From positions 1-40,044 of the forward strand of contig JANXWV010000063.1 in assembly GCA_025350965.1 (NCBI GenBank): 40,044 bases of DNA, given 5' to 3'. Shown here piece after piece: positions 39,342-40,044 of this stretch. Each line of letters starts with the position of its first letter. Within the stretch, counting starts at the first letter, position 1. The stretch comes from Rhizobacter sp. (GTDB taxonomy: Bacteria > Pseudomonadota > Gammaproteobacteria > Burkholderiales > Burkholderiaceae_C). The notes beneath the pieces are model-generated. The model ran no database searches. It was not told where the DNA came from and worked only from the letters and a program-made list of their open reading frames with translations. Position numbers and translations under genes: made by a program.

Positions 39342-40044
39342 TCAGATGCCGGCCAGCCGCGCGAGCGCGAGGGTCAGCGTCGCGTCCTTCTTGGCGAAGC
39401 AGAAGCGCACGATGTGCTGCTCGGAGCCCCCTTGGTAGAACGCCGACAGCGGAATCGCCGCAACGCCCACTTCTTGCGTGAGCCAGCGGCAAAAGGCTTC
39501 TTCCGGCAGGTCGCTGACGGCTGAATAGTCCACGCACTGGAAGTAGCTGCCCTGCGTATGCAACGGCCGAAGCCGCGTGTTGGCCAGGCCGGCGGCGAAC
39601 AGGTCGCGCTTGCGCTGGTAGAACATGGGCAGGCCGGTGTGGTGAGAGGCGTTGCGCATGAAGCTTGCCAGACCGTGCTGCATCGGCGTATTCACAGTGA
39701 ACACGTTGAACTGGTGAACCTTGCGGAACTCGGTCATCAACGAGGCCGGCGCGGCCACGTAGCCCACCTTCCAGCCGGTGACGTGGAAGGTCTTGCCGAA
39801 GCTCGACACGACCACGCTGCGCGCCGCCAGCTCGGGCAGGCCCGAGACGCTGGCATGCGCGACGCCGTCGAACACCATGTGCTCGTAGACCTCGTCGGAC
39901 AGCACCAGCGCGCGCGTGGGCGCGAGCACGGCCGCGAAGCGCGCGAGTTCGGCGGCCGTCCAGACGGTGCCGCTCGGGTTGTGCGGGGTATTGATGATGA
40001 CCAGCCGCGTGCGCGGGCTCAGCGCTGCGTGCAACGCGTCGAAG
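39342..40044 (-). CDS. PLP-dependent aminotransferase, class I/II (methionine aminotransferase-like), C-terminal part; start outside window
   Basis: The frame is open to the window edge, so the N-terminus lies beyond base 40044. The visible 233 or so residues contain VIINTPHNPSGTVWTAAELA, the aspartate-tyrosine pair in LVLSDEVYEHMVFDG, and the pyridoxal-phosphate lysine in SSFGKTFHVTGWKVGYVAA. The C-terminal IPLSAFYQGGSEQHIVRFCF carries the carboxylate-binding arginine. The pattern is closest to YbdL/methionine aminotransferase and kynurenine-aminotransferase-like enzymes. The gene converges on the FimV-like gene with a 21-base gap beside a small palindrome (AGCGCCGCGGCGCT) that has no T-run. 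Confidence 0.9.
   Translation of the reverse strand, partial: FDALHAALSPRTRLVIINTPHNPSGTVWTAAELARFAAVLAPTRALVLSDEVYEHMVFDGVAHASVSGLPELAARSVVVSSFGKTFHVTGWKVGYVAAPASLMTEFRKVHQFNVFTVNTPMQHGLASFMRNASHHTGLPMFYQRKRDLFAAGLANTRLRPLHTQGSYFQCVDYSAVSDLPEEAFCRWLTQEVGVAAIPLSAFYQGGSEQHIVRFCFAKKDATLTLALARLAGI

Overview
The window is a high-GC photosynthesis gene cluster (PGC) followed by ordinary housekeeping genes. Gene content points to a betaproteobacterium of the Rubrivivax/Roseateles/Leptothrix type (Burkholderiales). The evidence is a puf operon ending in a tetraheme pufC, the oxygen-dependent cyclase acsF inside the bch-puh operon, and the order bchF-N-B-H-L-M-lhaA-puhA-B-C-acsF-puhE. This placement is inferred from family knowledge, not from a database search.

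Layout. Positions 1-3455 (+) hold the end of bchX, then bchY and bchZ (chlorophyllide reductase). Positions 3606-7566 (+) hold pufB, an extra antenna-like gene, pufA, pufL, pufM and pufC (LH1 antenna, reaction centre, cytochrome donor), closed by a terminator. Positions 7638-9221 (-) hold a membrane glycosyltransferase that is foreign to PGCs. Positions 9289-23832 (-) are one long, tightly overlapping operon, transcribed bchF, N, B, H, L, M, lhaA, puhA, B, C, acsF, puhE. Positions 23833-23990 are a divergent control region with a PpsR/CrtJ-type palindrome. Positions 23991-30833 (+) hold aerR, ppsR, bchG, a PucC-family gene, bchP, tspO and a small unrecognised membrane protein. From about 30850 the PGC ends. 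What follows is creA, a glutathione transferase, an unrecognised protein, an acyl-CoA dehydrogenase/phosphotransferase pair, a Crp/Fnr regulator, a class II aldolase, a FimV-like protein and the C-terminal part of an aminotransferase. No carotenoid genes, bchC, bchD, bchI, bchO, puc genes, tRNAs, rRNAs, CRISPR arrays or insertion-sequence transposases were seen.

How the genes work together. BchH, BchM and AcsF take protoporphyrin to protochlorophyllide. BchLNB, BchF and BchXYZ make bacteriochlorophyllide. BchG and BchP attach and reduce the tail. LhaA, PuhB, PuhC and PuhE assemble the LH1-reaction-centre complex, made of PufB, PufA, PufL, PufM, PuhA and PufC. AerR and PpsR probably sense cobalamin/light and redox, and repress the cluster through TGT-N12-ACA sites.

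Most notable: (1) a gene between pufB and pufA for an LH1-beta-like single-span protein that lacks both conserved histidines and has a new C-terminal tail; (2) a PufC carrying a C-terminal OmpA-like domain; (3) an inverted-repeat element at the bchX/bchY junction that seems to supply the bchY start region; (4) a hairpin-rich leader before pufB with a possible broken small gene.
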